Positions 18,583 to 28,470 of a stretch of 64,000 nucleotides of DNA are shown here, in pieces. The DNA is from Methanogenium organophilum. Its GTDB lineage: Archaea; Halobacteriota; Methanomicrobia; Methanomicrobiales; Methanomicrobiaceae. A program made the translations under genes and the position numbers. Within the stretch, counting starts at the first letter, position 1. Every line of letters starts with the position of its first letter. The stretch spans positions 2,108,001 through 2,172,000 of the forward strand of contig NZ_CP113361.1 of assembly GCF_026684035.1 (NCBI RefSeq), written 5' to 3'. Under the pieces are notes generated by a model. It did no database searches. It was not told the DNA's origin and worked only from the letters and a program-made list of their open reading frames with translations.

Positions 18583-18759
18583 TTTAATATCACTAATCGT
18601 GTGAAACAAATGTATCTGCATTGTCTTTGCCATTCAAATTTTTTCGGAGGACAGGGGTGACATTACGTTCTAGTCAATTTGTATTGCTGTACTTGGGTGT
18701 GTTATCCAGTATTAATTTATATTTAGGAGTAAATTGTACTAATAATTAGGGGAATTATT

Positions 18760-19320
18760 GTGGCATATGAAGATTTAGCAATTTTTCGAGATATGGCGAA
18801 AGAGCAGGGTGCCGAAATTATTGAACAAGTTTACACCGATGAGATTGCCATGGATTTTAGAACAACATACAAATGTATGACCTGTCTAAAATATGGGAAA
18901 AAGCCTACTTGCCCTCCAAATATCCCTGATTTTGATTATTTTAAACGTTTAATTAATGCATATAAATATGGTTTATTAGTTGGAAAGTCATATTGCTATT
19001 CAAACGAAGAAGAATTTAAAATAATTCGGGAAGAATCGGGTCCCAGAGTTCAAGAAATTCTGTTAACTCTGGAAAAGCAAGCATTTAAAAGAAATTATTA
19101 TTGGGCAATTAGTTTCATTGGTGGATCATGCAGGGGATGTAATGCATGTCCCTCTGACAGCAGTATTTGTGTTAATCCTTCAAGAGGAAGAATTCCACTG
19201 GAAGCTACCGGAGTTGATGTAATGAAAACATGTGAAGGGAAAGGTATTAACATAAGCCCATTTCCCCATCCTGTGGAGAATGGTCAGTTGTATAGAATAG
19301 GTCTATTTTTATTGGAGTGA
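18760..19320 (+). CDS. DUF2284 predicted metal-binding protein
   Basis: The 186-residue protein belongs to the cysteine-rich DUF2284 family. Two clusters are seen: CMTCLKYGKKPTCPPN near 39-54, and CRGCNACPSDSSIC near 127-140, suggesting Fe-S or zinc binding. No function is established. The GTG start at 18760 is supported by a GGGG ribosome binding site and an upstream TATA-like TTTATATTTA at about 18714-18723. It opens the five-gene string with the SDR, LicC-like and TagF-like genes, so it may take part in that pathway, perhaps as a redox or sensing partner (inference). Confidence 0.8.
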   Translation: MAYEDLAIFRDMAKEQGAEIIEQVYTDEIAMDFRTTYKCMTCLKYGKKPTCPPNIPDFDYFKRLINAYKYGLLVGKSYCYSNEEEFKIIREESGPRVQEILLTLEKQAFKRNYYWAISFIGGSCRGCNACPSDSSICVNPSRGRIPLEATGVDVMKTCEGKGINISPFPHPVENGQLYRIGLFLLE

Positions 19321-19326
19321 GTATTT

Positions 19327-19956
19327 ATGAAGGTAGCAATAGTAACCGGAGCAACCGGAGGAATTGGCAAAGCTGTTGTAGAAGAATTGAAGAATAAAGG
19401 ATATTTTGTACATGAAGTAAGCAGAAAAAATTGTGATGTTACAAATCTCGACTCAATTAAAACGTTCATGTCAAATATAACAAATGTAGATGTTCTGGTA
19501 AATTGTGCTGGCAGGAGTCATTTAGGGTATATTGAAGATATAAGTGAAGATGATATTTGTTCCTGTTTTGATACTAATGCTCTGGGAACAATGAGATTTT
19601 GTAAGGCAGTATTGCCAATAATGAAAAAACAGAAAAATGGATATATAGTTAATATTGGATCTTTAAGGGGAATTGAATGCTGTAAAGGGAAAGCTTCGTA
19701 TTCAATGAGTAAATTTGCAGTGAGGGCTTTCTCAAATACTTTAGGTTTAGAAGTAAAGAAGTATGGAATTAATGTAACTTGTATAAATCCAGGTTTTGTC
19801 TTTACGGATTTGATAAAATATCGCATAGCTGAAGAAAACCTGAAGCCAGAAGATATTATTCAACCTTCTGATATTGCTAAAACAGTAATGTACTTGTTAA
19901 GTCTTTCAGATGGTGCAACAATATCTGAATTGAATATGGGAGATGTGTGGGAATGA
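19327..19956 (+). CDS. Short-chain dehydrogenase/reductase
   Basis: This is a classical SDR of 209 residues: TGATGGIGKA for NAD(P), NCAG, the catalytic Ser in NIGSLRG, and the YSMSK Tyr-Lys pair. All catalytic residues are present. Its neighbours are a LicC-like cytidylyltransferase and a CDP-polyol transferase. By analogy with the streptococcal CDP-arabinitol and CDP-mannitol pathways, where an SDR and a cytidylyltransferase act in series, it may reduce a phosphorylated or CDP-bound sugar to a polyol. That is inference; the fold alone would also fit a 3-oxoacyl-ACP reductase. GGAGTGAG precedes the ATG. Confidence 0.85.
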   Translation: MKVAIVTGATGGIGKAVVEELKNKGYFVHEVSRKNCDVTNLDSIKTFMSNITNVDVLVNCAGRSHLGYIEDISEDDICSCFDTNALGTMRFCKAVLPIMKKQKNGYIVNIGSLRGIECCKGKASYSMSKFAVRAFSNTLGLEVKKYGINVTCINPGFVFTDLIKYRIAEENLKPEDIIQPSDIAKTVMYLLSLSDGATISELNMGDVWE

Positions 19957-20654
19957 ATGTAATTATTTTGGCTGCTGGAATAGGATCTCGATTGTATCCA
20001 TTAACAAAAAATACTCCAAAGTGTTTATTGAAAATTAATAATGATGAAACTATATTAGGAAGAACTCTGTCTATTCTGAAAAAAGATGCATCCGAATTCC
20101 ACATTAGAATTATTGCAGGTTTCGAAGCAAATCAAATTATTGAAAAATTTGATGATATTGATATCATAGTAAATCCATTTTTTAGAATAACGAATAGCAT
20201 TGCGTCATTATGGTTTTCAAAGGATTTATTATCAGATGAAGTAACTATCATAAATGCTGATGTTTGTTTCAACAGCAATATTTTTGAAATGATAAATAAT
20301 TGTAGTAATGAGAATTTTGTTGTACTGGATAGTTCAAAGAATTGTACAGATGCAGACTATAAAATTGTAGTTGAAGAGAATTTAGTTACTGATATGGGGA
20401 AATCAATTCCTTTTGACAATTTTTCAGGTGAATATGCTGGAATTACTCACCTTAATAAAGAAGGTGCTTCACATTTGAGGAATAAACTTGAAGAAAAGCT
20501 ATTACGTGAGGAATATGACACTTGGTATGAGACTGCAATTTGTGAATTAATAAAGGAAGGATCTATGAAGGTATCAATTCTGGATATTGCTGGACAAAAT
20601 TGGATTGAAGTGGATAGTGAAAAAGAATTAATGTATGCCAAAAATAATCTTTAA
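19953..20654 (+). CDS. LicC-like phospho-alcohol cytidylyltransferase
   Basis: The 233-residue nucleotidyltransferase begins MNVIILAAGIGSRLYPLT and has TPKCLLKI, ITNSIASLWFS and IINADVCFNSNIF. The last two resemble LicC, the CTP:phosphocholine cytidylyltransferase, more than RmlA. Related enzymes activate arabinitol-, mannitol- or other polyol phosphates with CTP. The ATG at 19953 overlaps the SDR stop by four bases, so the two are coupled. The product would suit the TagF-like transferase encoded next. Choline-P or another phospho-alcohol remains possible. Confidence 0.75.
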   Translation: MNVIILAAGIGSRLYPLTKNTPKCLLKINNDETILGRTLSILKKDASEFHIRIIAGFEANQIIEKFDDIDIIVNPFFRITNSIASLWFSKDLLSDEVTIINADVCFNSNIFEMINNCSNENFVVLDSSKNCTDADYKIVVEENLVTDMGKSIPFDNFSGEYAGITHLNKEGASHLRNKLEEKLLREEYDTWYETAICELIKEGSMKVSILDIAGQNWIEVDSEKELMYAKNNL

Positions 20655-20743
20655 CTGTGAATAATGTATAATCTGTTTGACGTGTTGAATGAATGTGCGT
20701 CATTGTGGGAGATATAATATTCTCATTTTATTTTGAACTATGA

Positions 20744-22024
20744 ATGAATAAAAAGGATTTGAATGCTATGCAAATTACACCAGCAATAAATTATGCCCTT
20801 AAATTATTTACTTATCCTCTATCTCTCATTATTCCAAAAAATTCAAAAATATTAGTTATTGGTGGATGGTTTGGAGAGCGTTTCGCAGATAATTCCAGAT
20901 ATTTATATGAATTTTTGTCAATAAATAAAGAAAAGTATGATTTCGAGAAAGTAATCTGGGTTACCCGGAACAAAAAAATAATTCAGGAACTCGAGAATAA
21001 AAACTTTGAAGTATATCATATCTGGTCATTAAAATCAATCTGGTATCATCTCCGTTCTCCAATATTTATTTATGATCAATCAATTAATGACCTAAATAGC
21101 TTTTTTTTGCATAAAGGTGTTCTTTTATATCTCTGGCACGGTTTTCCACTAAAGAAAATTGGCACATTCGCGATGTCTGATGAATATAAAAAAAAATCAC
21201 GCTGTAATATTAAAATATTCCAAACGCTTGAATGTATACTTCCTGGAGTAAAAATTAGATACGGTGGAAAAGGATCATATTTGCTTGCACAGTCGGAATT
21301 TGCTTCAAATGTTTTAAGTGAAGCGTTTAGTATTCCTAAAGATAGGGTTATTCTGGCTGGATATCCTCGTAACGATATATTTGACCAAAAAGAACCCGAG
21401 GTTTACTATATTGGAAATGATTTTGAGTTAATAAAAAAAATTCAAGATCTGAAAAATTTAGGATATAAAATTATTTTTTATGCTCCTACATTTAGAGATA
21501 AAGCACCAACTAATTTTTTTGGTACAGAAGATTTATCCGAGATCCAAAAACTGAAAACATTTCTCTTAAATAAAAATTATGCACTGATTACAAAATTTCA
21601 TTTTGCAACAAACACTATGGGTCAGATACTAGAAAATGATTCACACTTTTTTAATTTGGATTCAGATACAGATGTATATTCTGTCTTACCTTTTATTGAT
21701 ATATTAATTACTGATTATTCATCAATTGCATTTGATTTTTTATTCCTGAATCGACCAATTATTTATTTTCCATATGACTTAGAATATTATCGTGATGAAG
21801 ATCGTGGATTTATGTTTGATTTTGAAGAATTTACACCAGGTCCTAAAGTATATAATATTGATGAATTGACCAAAATTTTGGAAGAAATTTACCAAGGTGT
21901 TTTTATCGATCATTTTTCAGATGAGAGAAAAAAGCTTTCTGAAAAAATATATGATCCAAAATATTATCCTGGATCTCATATATTGGCAACAGAAATAAAT
22001 AAAATATTGCGAACATATTCATGA
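20744..22024 (+). CDS. CDP-glycerol:polyol glycerophosphotransferase family (TagB/TagF-like)
   Basis: The 426-residue protein carries the motifs of the teichoic-acid polymerase family: LYLWHGFPLKKIG near 130, AGYPRND near 205, FYAPTFRD near 245, and TDYSSIAFDFLFLNRPI with FPYDLEYY near 325-350. This family transfers glycerol- or ribitol-phosphate from a CDP donor to a growing polymer or lipid-linked primer. The His and Asp residues used in catalysis are present. It is in one string with the predicted CDP-donor enzymes and the flippase. Confidence 0.88.
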   Translation: MNKKDLNAMQITPAINYALKLFTYPLSLIIPKNSKILVIGGWFGERFADNSRYLYEFLSINKEKYDFEKVIWVTRNKKIIQELENKNFEVYHIWSLKSIWYHLRSPIFIYDQSINDLNSFFLHKGVLLYLWHGFPLKKIGTFAMSDEYKKKSRCNIKIFQTLECILPGVKIRYGGKGSYLLAQSEFASNVLSEAFSIPKDRVILAGYPRNDIFDQKEPEVYYIGNDFELIKKIQDLKNLGYKIIFYAPTFRDKAPTNFFGTEDLSEIQKLKTFLLNKNYALITKFHFATNTMGQILENDSHFFNLDSDTDVYSVLPFIDILITDYSSIAFDFLFLNRPIIYFPYDLEYYRDEDRGFMFDFEEFTPGPKVYNIDELTKILEEIYQGVFIDHFSDERKKLSEKIYDPKYYPGSHILATEINKILRTYS

Positions 22025-22167
22025 TTATGAACAAATGTTTTTGGTTGAATACATTTTTCAGGAATTGTAAATGCATTTTTTCCAACTTTTTGCAGTTACT
22101 ATCTTTGGTGGAATGGAATACGATATATATTGTATGTGATTATGGATATTGTCATTAAAGAGGAACC

Positions 22168-23571
22168 ATGATAAAGCAGTCCTTCACGAGTTTTTTTTGG
22201 TTTGTCATCAGTGCACTTATTGGGTTTGGCTTTCAAATTTTTGCAGCAAGCTATCTTGGTGCTACAGATTTTGGGAAGGCAAATTATTACTATGGTTTTT
22301 CATCAACAATTATGGTTTTTGCCTGTTTTGGAGTGCAGTTTTTTTTACCAAAATATATGCATACTCTGAACAAAGATGGAAATTTATTCTCTGAAACCTT
22401 TTGGACAATTAGTGCACTCTATTGTATCATAGCCCCTATTTCGGCTTTTTTATTGAAAGAAACCATATCCCTTCCTTTGATTATTATTATCATTCTGATT
22501 TCATATTTAATGGTTATTTTTGAGGTAATTAGATCTTACTATGTAGGTCTTTCCAAGACTGATCGGGGTTTCTTCTTAGTATTACTTTTTAGGATTCTGA
22601 ATGTAGTATTGTTTATTATTGCTGTCAATTTTTTTATACAGGGATATTTGAGTTATCTTGTTGCGCTGCTGTTTGCGTATTGTTTGCTTGTACTCCCCTA
22701 CACTCTTTCAAAAATTGCTTTGCCTAGGGTGAATTTTGCAATTATTCGTTACTGCATCCCATTTTACATGGTTCAAATATCATATGGATTATTTGGATCC
22801 TTATCCCGGGTATTACAGGGATATTTTGGAACATTTGAAAGTGTTGCTGTATTATCTATTGCGCTTGTCCTTGGTACTGCCACAGGTATGCTTGGTGATG
22901 TTTTTGCAAAAGTTGTCATGCCTGATTTTGCAAAAGCCTGGGATAAAAAGAACTATGAAAACATAAAATATGCTTTCCATAAAGTTACGAGACTGAATGC
23001 TTATTTGGTATTGCCAATAGCTGTTTTTACGATAATGAATGGCGATTTTATATTAGCAATTTTAGGGAAAGGATATGAGGGTGGGTATATAATTTTTTCA
23101 CTAATTTTAATATCCAGTTTTTTTAGTTCGTTTGTTGGTCCTAATGGGACTCTTCTCAATATGACCGGGAATCAAAGGTTTGAGATCATTAATGGAATCA
23201 TTGGGCTTATTGCAGCCCTTATTATCGGTTTTTGGCTGGGTCCGATTTATATGTGGGGTATTGCTTTTGCAATTATGTTTGCGGAAATTGTGAGAAACAG
23301 CGCAAAATTGGTTGAAGTGGGAACACTATTTAATATATGGCCATTTCATAAGAATACATTCATTTTCATCATTTTCCTGCTTTTTGTTGATGTTATTATA
23401 ATGTTCATATTGAAAATGTATACATCTGGATTAATTCTTTTACTTACAAGTGGAATTGCTATTTTACTGTCCTATGTTTTAACATTCTACGCTGCTCCTG
23501 ATGAAGAAGATCGGAGATATGTGGGTATGATTAAAAAAGAATTGTTAAAGATTTTTTATAGTTTACGTTAG
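22168..23571 (+). CDS. Wzx-type flippase
   Basis: The 467-residue hydrophobic protein has 12-14 predicted membrane segments and the MOP flippase pattern (TSFFWFVISALIGFGFQIFA at the start, TGNQRFEIINGIIGLIAALI late). GAGGAACC gives a ribosome binding site before ATG 22168. Its position directly after the TagF-like gene suggests it exports the product of that module. It is AT-rich like the four genes before it. Confidence 0.88.
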   Translation: MIKQSFTSFFWFVISALIGFGFQIFAASYLGATDFGKANYYYGFSSTIMVFACFGVQFFLPKYMHTLNKDGNLFSETFWTISALYCIIAPISAFLLKETISLPLIIIIILISYLMVIFEVIRSYYVGLSKTDRGFFLVLLFRILNVVLFIIAVNFFIQGYLSYLVALLFAYCLLVLPYTLSKIALPRVNFAIIRYCIPFYMVQISYGLFGSLSRVLQGYFGTFESVAVLSIALVLGTATGMLGDVFAKVVMPDFAKAWDKKNYENIKYAFHKVTRLNAYLVLPIAVFTIMNGDFILAILGKGYEGGYIIFSLILISSFFSSFVGPNGTLLNMTGNQRFEIINGIIGLIAALIIGFWLGPIYMWGIAFAIMFAEIVRNSAKLVEVGTLFNIWPFHKNTFIFIIFLLFVDVIIMFILKMYTSGLILLLTSGIAILLSYVLTFYAAPDEEDRRYVGMIKKELLKIFYSLR

Positions 23572-23745
23572 GCCGACTTTCCGCATGTCTCCTTTCAACA
23601 ATAGTATTTTTCGTACTCCTCCCCCAAGTCGGGATATATTCTTCAACTAATCATTCAGATTCGTAATCTGTTTTATTCTCCGCTCGCATCAAAAATGAGA
23701 ATTCCCTCACCCGACTGAATAGGAAAAAAGTCCACTTCATTGTTA
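23572..23745. other. Intergenic region before the decayed insertion element
   Basis: No gene or clear signal is seen. It lies between the flippase stop and the left inverted repeat of the insertion element. Confidence 0.3.
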
Positions 23746-25348
23746 CCTAAGTTTGCCACTTTGATTTCAGTCGGTCAAGAAGACTATCCGCTACATCGAT
23801 CAAATTTTTCAGAATTTTCGTCGGGATAATGAATTTGACAGTTTGTGTTTTTCACCCAACCAAATCACGAAATTGCCCAATTATGATGCAAGATCATCGC
23901 ATTTATGGCATCAAAATTCGATTGAATGCATTTTTTGTCTTTCTCTTCCACGAATCTATGGTAACTGTCAAATTCGATAACGCCTTTTTGATGAATTTTG
24001 TCGACGTTTACTTCTGTTTTGGAATCTCAAATCGGATCAGTGAGACAAATCGCTGAGCAATAAACCCAATAATCAACGCACCGTAAATGCTGTTATCTGT
24101 CCATACACACAACGGTTTGATCTCGATTTCATTCTTGAGAGAGTTGTATATCTTCTCAATAGAGTCCTTTTTTCGGTACGTCAGAAGGGCTTCGGTAAGT
24201 GTCAAATTTTTGCTCGATTTCAGGCGGAAGAATTCTTCTCTACCGGTGATGAACTTCTCTTCAAGAAGCTTGATGGCATCCTCCTCCGAGAGTCCAATCA
24301 GCTTGGTCTGGATTGAGTAGTCCAGATCCACAAGGATATTGTTTATCCGGAATCGCTTTTGAAGACTCTTATTTTTGTCAATGCTTTCCTGAATGGCCCT
24401 TGCTTCTCTGATCTCCCTGACTATTTTTCTGGCTCTGGATTCAAGCTGCTCTTTCTGCAGCTTTTTCGAGAAGTAAAGATAATTCGTGCTGCTCGGCTTC
24501 TCAATTATAATCCCGCGGATCCCTGATTCCTCATCAATAACTTGAGGACCATACGTTTCAAATTCAGCGATTATCTTGTCATCACTCTTGTTGAGCTTCT
24601 TTCCGGTTATTTATTGCAAATTATCTGCCCGAATCATCTGGCTATTAGCGACAATGCTCGCTCCTTTGTCGAAGATCACGAGAGGCCCCCCTCTGAGCCT
24701 GCCGCTTGACTGCAGATACGTCTTCTTGAAGTGCGTCTGATCATTGAGATTGCCGGGTTCGATTGTCATCCCTATCGGGATATTGATTGGGTCGGCAAGT
24801 TCTGTGACTCCTATCGTGATCTGTTTTTTATTCGGCCGGTGATCCTGACTGTACCCATATTTTCCAAGCTTGGCCTCAGTGCCATGAAGCACAATACTGG
24901 TCCAGTCTATGTTGATGTTGGTATGCTAAAAATTATACCTATCAAAAAGAACATCCTGCATATCAGAGATGATTTCATCACGGTTGGCGCCAAGGGCTTC
25001 AAGGACGCGATACAGGGTCCGTTCATTGAATGAAGGGAGAGTGAATTCAGCAAGAACTTCAGGACAGTTGATCCATTAGTGAGATCGTTTTGTGCTGAAG
25101 TTATCTGTCAGTTTGTAGCTGACAAGAGCATTGATTAGTTTGTTGCTCTCTCCTGTTATTCTTGTGTTTCCCAAATATCTCGGTGAAATTGAGGATTTCA
25201 TACAGTCTTCCGACTAGGAAAATGGTACCGATAGGAAAGGATATATTTTCGTTCAGCTCAATGTGAATAGTTCTTAGTTCTGTTTGCATTTGACCGATTC
25301 AAACATTGCTAAGAACACTCTTATTTCTTGTCAACTGGCAACGTTGGG
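23746..25348 (-). mobile_element. Decayed IS1634-family insertion sequence
   Basis: The limits are set by an imperfect terminal inverted repeat: CCTAAGTTTGCCACTTTGA at 23746-23764 and, inverted, CCCAACGTTGCCAGTTGAC at 25330-25348, matching at about 13 of 19 positions. The enclosed 1.6 kb holds a near full-length transposase on the minus strand broken by several mutations. No target duplication was identified. It separates the plus-strand TagF-like module from the minus-strand operon. Confidence 0.65.
23903..25289 (-). pseudogene. IS1634-type transposase pseudogene
   Basis: Translated in order, the minus strand gives IGTIFLVGRLYEILNF, NERTLYRVLEALG, NIDWTSIVLHGTEAKLGKYG, GYSQDHRPNKKQITIGVTEL, ITGKKLNKSDDKIIAEF, KKDSIEKIYNSLKNEIEIKP and IYGALIIGFIAQ. 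These are recognisable IS1634 (COG5421) transposase segments. The frame is interrupted by stops at 25076-25078, 24926-24928, 24611-24613 and 24008-24010, and shifts near 25150. Each stop lies within otherwise continuous coding sequence. It cannot make a working transposase. Confidence 0.88.
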
Positions 25349-25506
25349 TTATACGTGCTAAATCTTGCGATGGATAATTGTTCAAGGGTGGATTTTAGTA
25401 CGAATGATCGGGGGCACAACTGTATGACAGGTGCTTATATTCGGCCAAAAATAGTTCACCTGTGGAAAGGGTGTGTGATATGAATTATTCAAAATTAAAT
25501 GATTGA

Positions 25507-27348
25507 TTAAGCACTAGTTTTCCAGACATAATATGATTCTCCACCAGAATATATTTTATTAATTGTATGATCATTTAATAATTTATTCAAATCCTCATAT
25601 TCATATATTCTGTTTAGTTTATTCCAAACAGATTTTGGGAGTTTATACTTAAAAAGAAAATCCCTTTTCCCAAAAACAATAAATAATTCTTCATTGTTTA
25701 GAGCATCTGATATGTACTGGTATTTATCATAACCAAAATGAGATGGTATATAATTATCTCTATAAAATTTAGCTTTTTGATCCCATTCTGAAAGTAATAT
25801 ATTTCTTTTTTGCAAGTTATATAATGGAATATAAGTATATTTTGTACAGAAATTATTTCCAATATGTTCCATAGACCAATTTACTCCTTGTAATTCAGCA
25901 TTAGTAATTTGGATATTTTGCTTTGCATTCGTTGGAGATGGGTAATAATTGTATGTAGTCAGAATTACTAACAACAATATGATTATCGATAGTAGAATAT
26001 TAAAAAAATGTTGAGCTTTTTTTCTATTTCTTAATCTTTCAAATACCATTGAGATAAAAATGCTATCTAAAATAATTGTAAATATAAGCGGAATACTTAA
26101 TATTCGAAGCACATTGGCTGCAACTGATTGAATGAAAAATAGTATTATGCTCATTAATGTTGTAATTAAACATAATTGAAAAAAATATTTAATTCCGTTA
26201 TTCTGCAAAACTTCTTTTCTTATTTTCATATCATATAAGATAACAATAAAAAAAATGAACAATATAAATGCTAGTATGCTGATTGGGCCATATATGTTTA
26301 CATAATAATAAAGTGATTGTTGCAGGGTAAGTTCAGACCTAGAAAGTAATTCAGTTTGCACTTCATAAAATGATGTACCAATGTCATTAAAGACATATTG
26401 ATATATAATTTTTATTGTTTGTCTTATGTAGTTGAAATTTAATATAAATGTGGCAAATATTGTTAATGCAATGATTGGAATTATTGGTTTAAACGAATTA
26501 AAATTTACTAAATGATTGTTTTTTCCTTTTTTTCTCAGATTATAATTTACTTGAATAAATCTAAAACATGTCAGTGACATTATTATTAGTATTATATATA
26601 TTAGTGTAACTGGATGATAAAATATCTCAGAAAATATTAAAACCATTAAAACTAATGAATATTGATTCGTGTTCCTTTTAGACCATATAATATTGAAATA
26701 AACAAATAATATTGTGGGTATTAATAGGATCGAATCGATGCTGGGATGAAAATAATATCCATATCCAAATATTGGGATAGATGCTAAAACGAGGCACAAT
26801 GAGGATACGCTTTGAGAGTTAGTTACTTTTTCAGAGAGAATAGAGATTCCACTAATAAATACAAAAATAAAAAGAATGGTGATTATTGTACCTGCCATAT
26901 ATTGATTTAAATTTGTAAATAATTCTATGACTTCAAAAAGTATATGTATTCCAGGATATATATTTAAATTACCAATATTCCCATTAATTACTAATTCATT
27001 TAGATGCGCAAGATGCACATTCAAATCTTGAGGATCAGCAAATGGGTAACCTCTAAACATTGGAATACATATAATGATAAAATAGTATGATAAAATTAAA
27101 AGTAGCCCTAAAAATTTAAAATATTTATTGATATTAATGTGATTACCAAATATAAATAATGATGAACTAAAAAAGAATAATGATATCAAATTTATCCAAA
27201 ATATATTTGGGAATGCATTGTATATTGATATTTCATAACTTTGTGCCTCAGGTGTGCAGACTATAAAAGTTAGATCAATAATCAAAAAAATCAAACAGGA
27301 TATAATTAATACTTTTGGAATTAATTTTGGATTGATTTTTATTGTCAA
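25507..27348 (-). CDS. Multi-spanning membrane protein, GT-C or polymerase-like
   Basis: The 613-residue protein has about 12-13 hydrophobic segments and a soluble C-terminal domain of about 120 residues. Between early membrane segments it carries YPFADPQDLNVHLAHL followed by YPGIHILF, an acidic-His loop like those of GT-C glycosyltransferases using polyprenyl-linked donors. No named family is certain. The start codon is TTG at 27348 with GAGGTGA six bases upstream; no ATG is usable for a long way. A similar loop occurs in the 636-residue protein at 39252-41162. It is the last gene of the minus-strand glycan operon, 108 bases after the preceding one. Confidence 0.7.
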   Translation of the reverse strand: MTIKINPKLIPKVLIISCLIFLIIDLTFIVCTPEAQSYEISIYNAFPNIFWINLISLFFFSSSLFIFGNHININKYFKFLGLLLILSYYFIIICIPMFRGYPFADPQDLNVHLAHLNELVINGNIGNLNIYPGIHILFEVIELFTNLNQYMAGTIITILFIFVFISGISILSEKVTNSQSVSSLCLVLASIPIFGYGYYFHPSIDSILLIPTILFVYFNIIWSKRNTNQYSLVLMVLIFSEIFYHPVTLIYIILIIMSLTCFRFIQVNYNLRKKGKNNHLVNFNSFKPIIPIIALTIFATFILNFNYIRQTIKIIYQYVFNDIGTSFYEVQTELLSRSELTLQQSLYYYVNIYGPISILAFILFIFFIVILYDMKIRKEVLQNNGIKYFFQLCLITTLMSIILFFIQSVAANVLRILSIPLIFTIILDSIFISMVFERLRNRKKAQHFFNILLSIIILLLVILTTYNYYPSPTNAKQNIQITNAELQGVNWSMEHIGNNFCTKYTYIPLYNLQKRNILLSEWDQKAKFYRDNYIPSHFGYDKYQYISDALNNEELFIVFGKRDFLFKYKLPKSVWNKLNRIYEYEDLNKLLNDHTINKIYSGGESYYVWKTSA

Positions 27349-27456
27349 TCTATCTCACCTCAAAATGTGTAAATAATGTTTGCAAAAGAAACAAAATCAA
27401 TTGTAATTTGAATCATAAATTTGTCCAAGTATGCATCATTATTAATTGTCTATATT

Positions 27457-28470
27457 TTATGAATCTAATTTTTCAACAATTTTTAATCTGCAAACTACCT
27501 TCATGATGTAATAATAAATTAATATCCCAACAGTCATGATAAAGATTTTCAAATTCCTGTATTGAACAGAATTAATTTTATCTTTAGCTTTAACCCAATC
27601 ATGTTCACTTATGTAAAAAATAGCAGAATAGATTTTCGATTTTTCTAAACGGTTTAAATAATTCTGCTCAATATCTTCCCTTGAAATTGATAGTTTTTCT
27701 TTAAAATCGATAGGAAGATTGTCATAATATGAAATCGATATTATAGTCCCTTTTGTTAATTCAACCTTTAAATTTTTTGTTGCTTGAGCAGAATGCCATC
27801 TCCATATGCCAAGAATTTCACTAGAAGAAGCAAATTTTCCTTTTAGAGATAATTTTAGCCAGGTAGGATAATCCACGTATGGAGTATTATGATACTGAAT
27901 AAAACCACCTATTGAATTTAATGCATCTGTTTTTATCATCACAGTACAGGCAGGAATGTAATTAAATAGTAGTAATTCTCTTATTTTTTGATAATCCGAA
28001 TCTAATTTGAAATATTTTTCTTTTGGATGGTATCGCATATGATTTCCGGAAGCGTCTACAATTTCGGTTTTACCCCAACAAAGAACTACTTCTTTATCAT
28101 TAAATAACTGTAATTGTTTCTCTAACTTAGTCGACGGCCAATAATCATCACCCTCAAGAACCGCAATGTATTTACCTTTGGATAATTTAAGGGCCAAATT
28201 ATACACTTCATTTAATTTCCAGATACCTCCATTTGTTTTTTTTATGTATCGTAATCTTTTATCCTTGATATTGAATATTTTTTCTTCTGTCCTGTCTGTA
28301 GAACCGTCATTTACAATTATCATCTCCCAATTAGTATATGTTTGAGAAAGAACACTCTCAATGCACTTCTCAATGTATTTTTCATGATTATACGTTGGTG
28401 TAATGATTGTTACCAGTGGTTCGCCATTTATTGGACAATTAGATATTTTTGCTACCAAATTTTCCATCAT
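27457..28470 (-). CDS. Glycosyltransferase family 2
   Basis: The 337-residue protein has the GT-A motifs VTIITPTYNHEKYIEKCIES, VNDGSTDRT and LEGDDYWP, followed by an acceptor region and a hydrophobic stretch near residue 310 that may anchor it to the membrane. Its start overlaps the phosphodiesterase gene by about 30 bases, so translation is coupled. Donor and acceptor are unknown. Confidence 0.85.
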   Translation of the reverse strand: MMENLVAKISNCPINGEPLVTIITPTYNHEKYIEKCIESVLSQTYTNWEMIIVNDGSTDRTEEKIFNIKDKRLRYIKKTNGGIWKLNEVYNLALKLSKGKYIAVLEGDDYWPSTKLEKQLQLFNDKEVVLCWGKTEIVDASGNHMRYHPKEKYFKLDSDYQKIRELLLFNYIPACTVMIKTDALNSIGGFIQYHNTPYVDYPTWLKLSLKGKFASSSEILGIWRWHSAQATKNLKVELTKGTIISISYYDNLPIDFKEKLSISREDIEQNYLNRLEKSKIYSAIFYISEHDWVKAKDKINSVQYRNLKIFIMTVGILIYYYIMKVVCRLKIVEKLDS

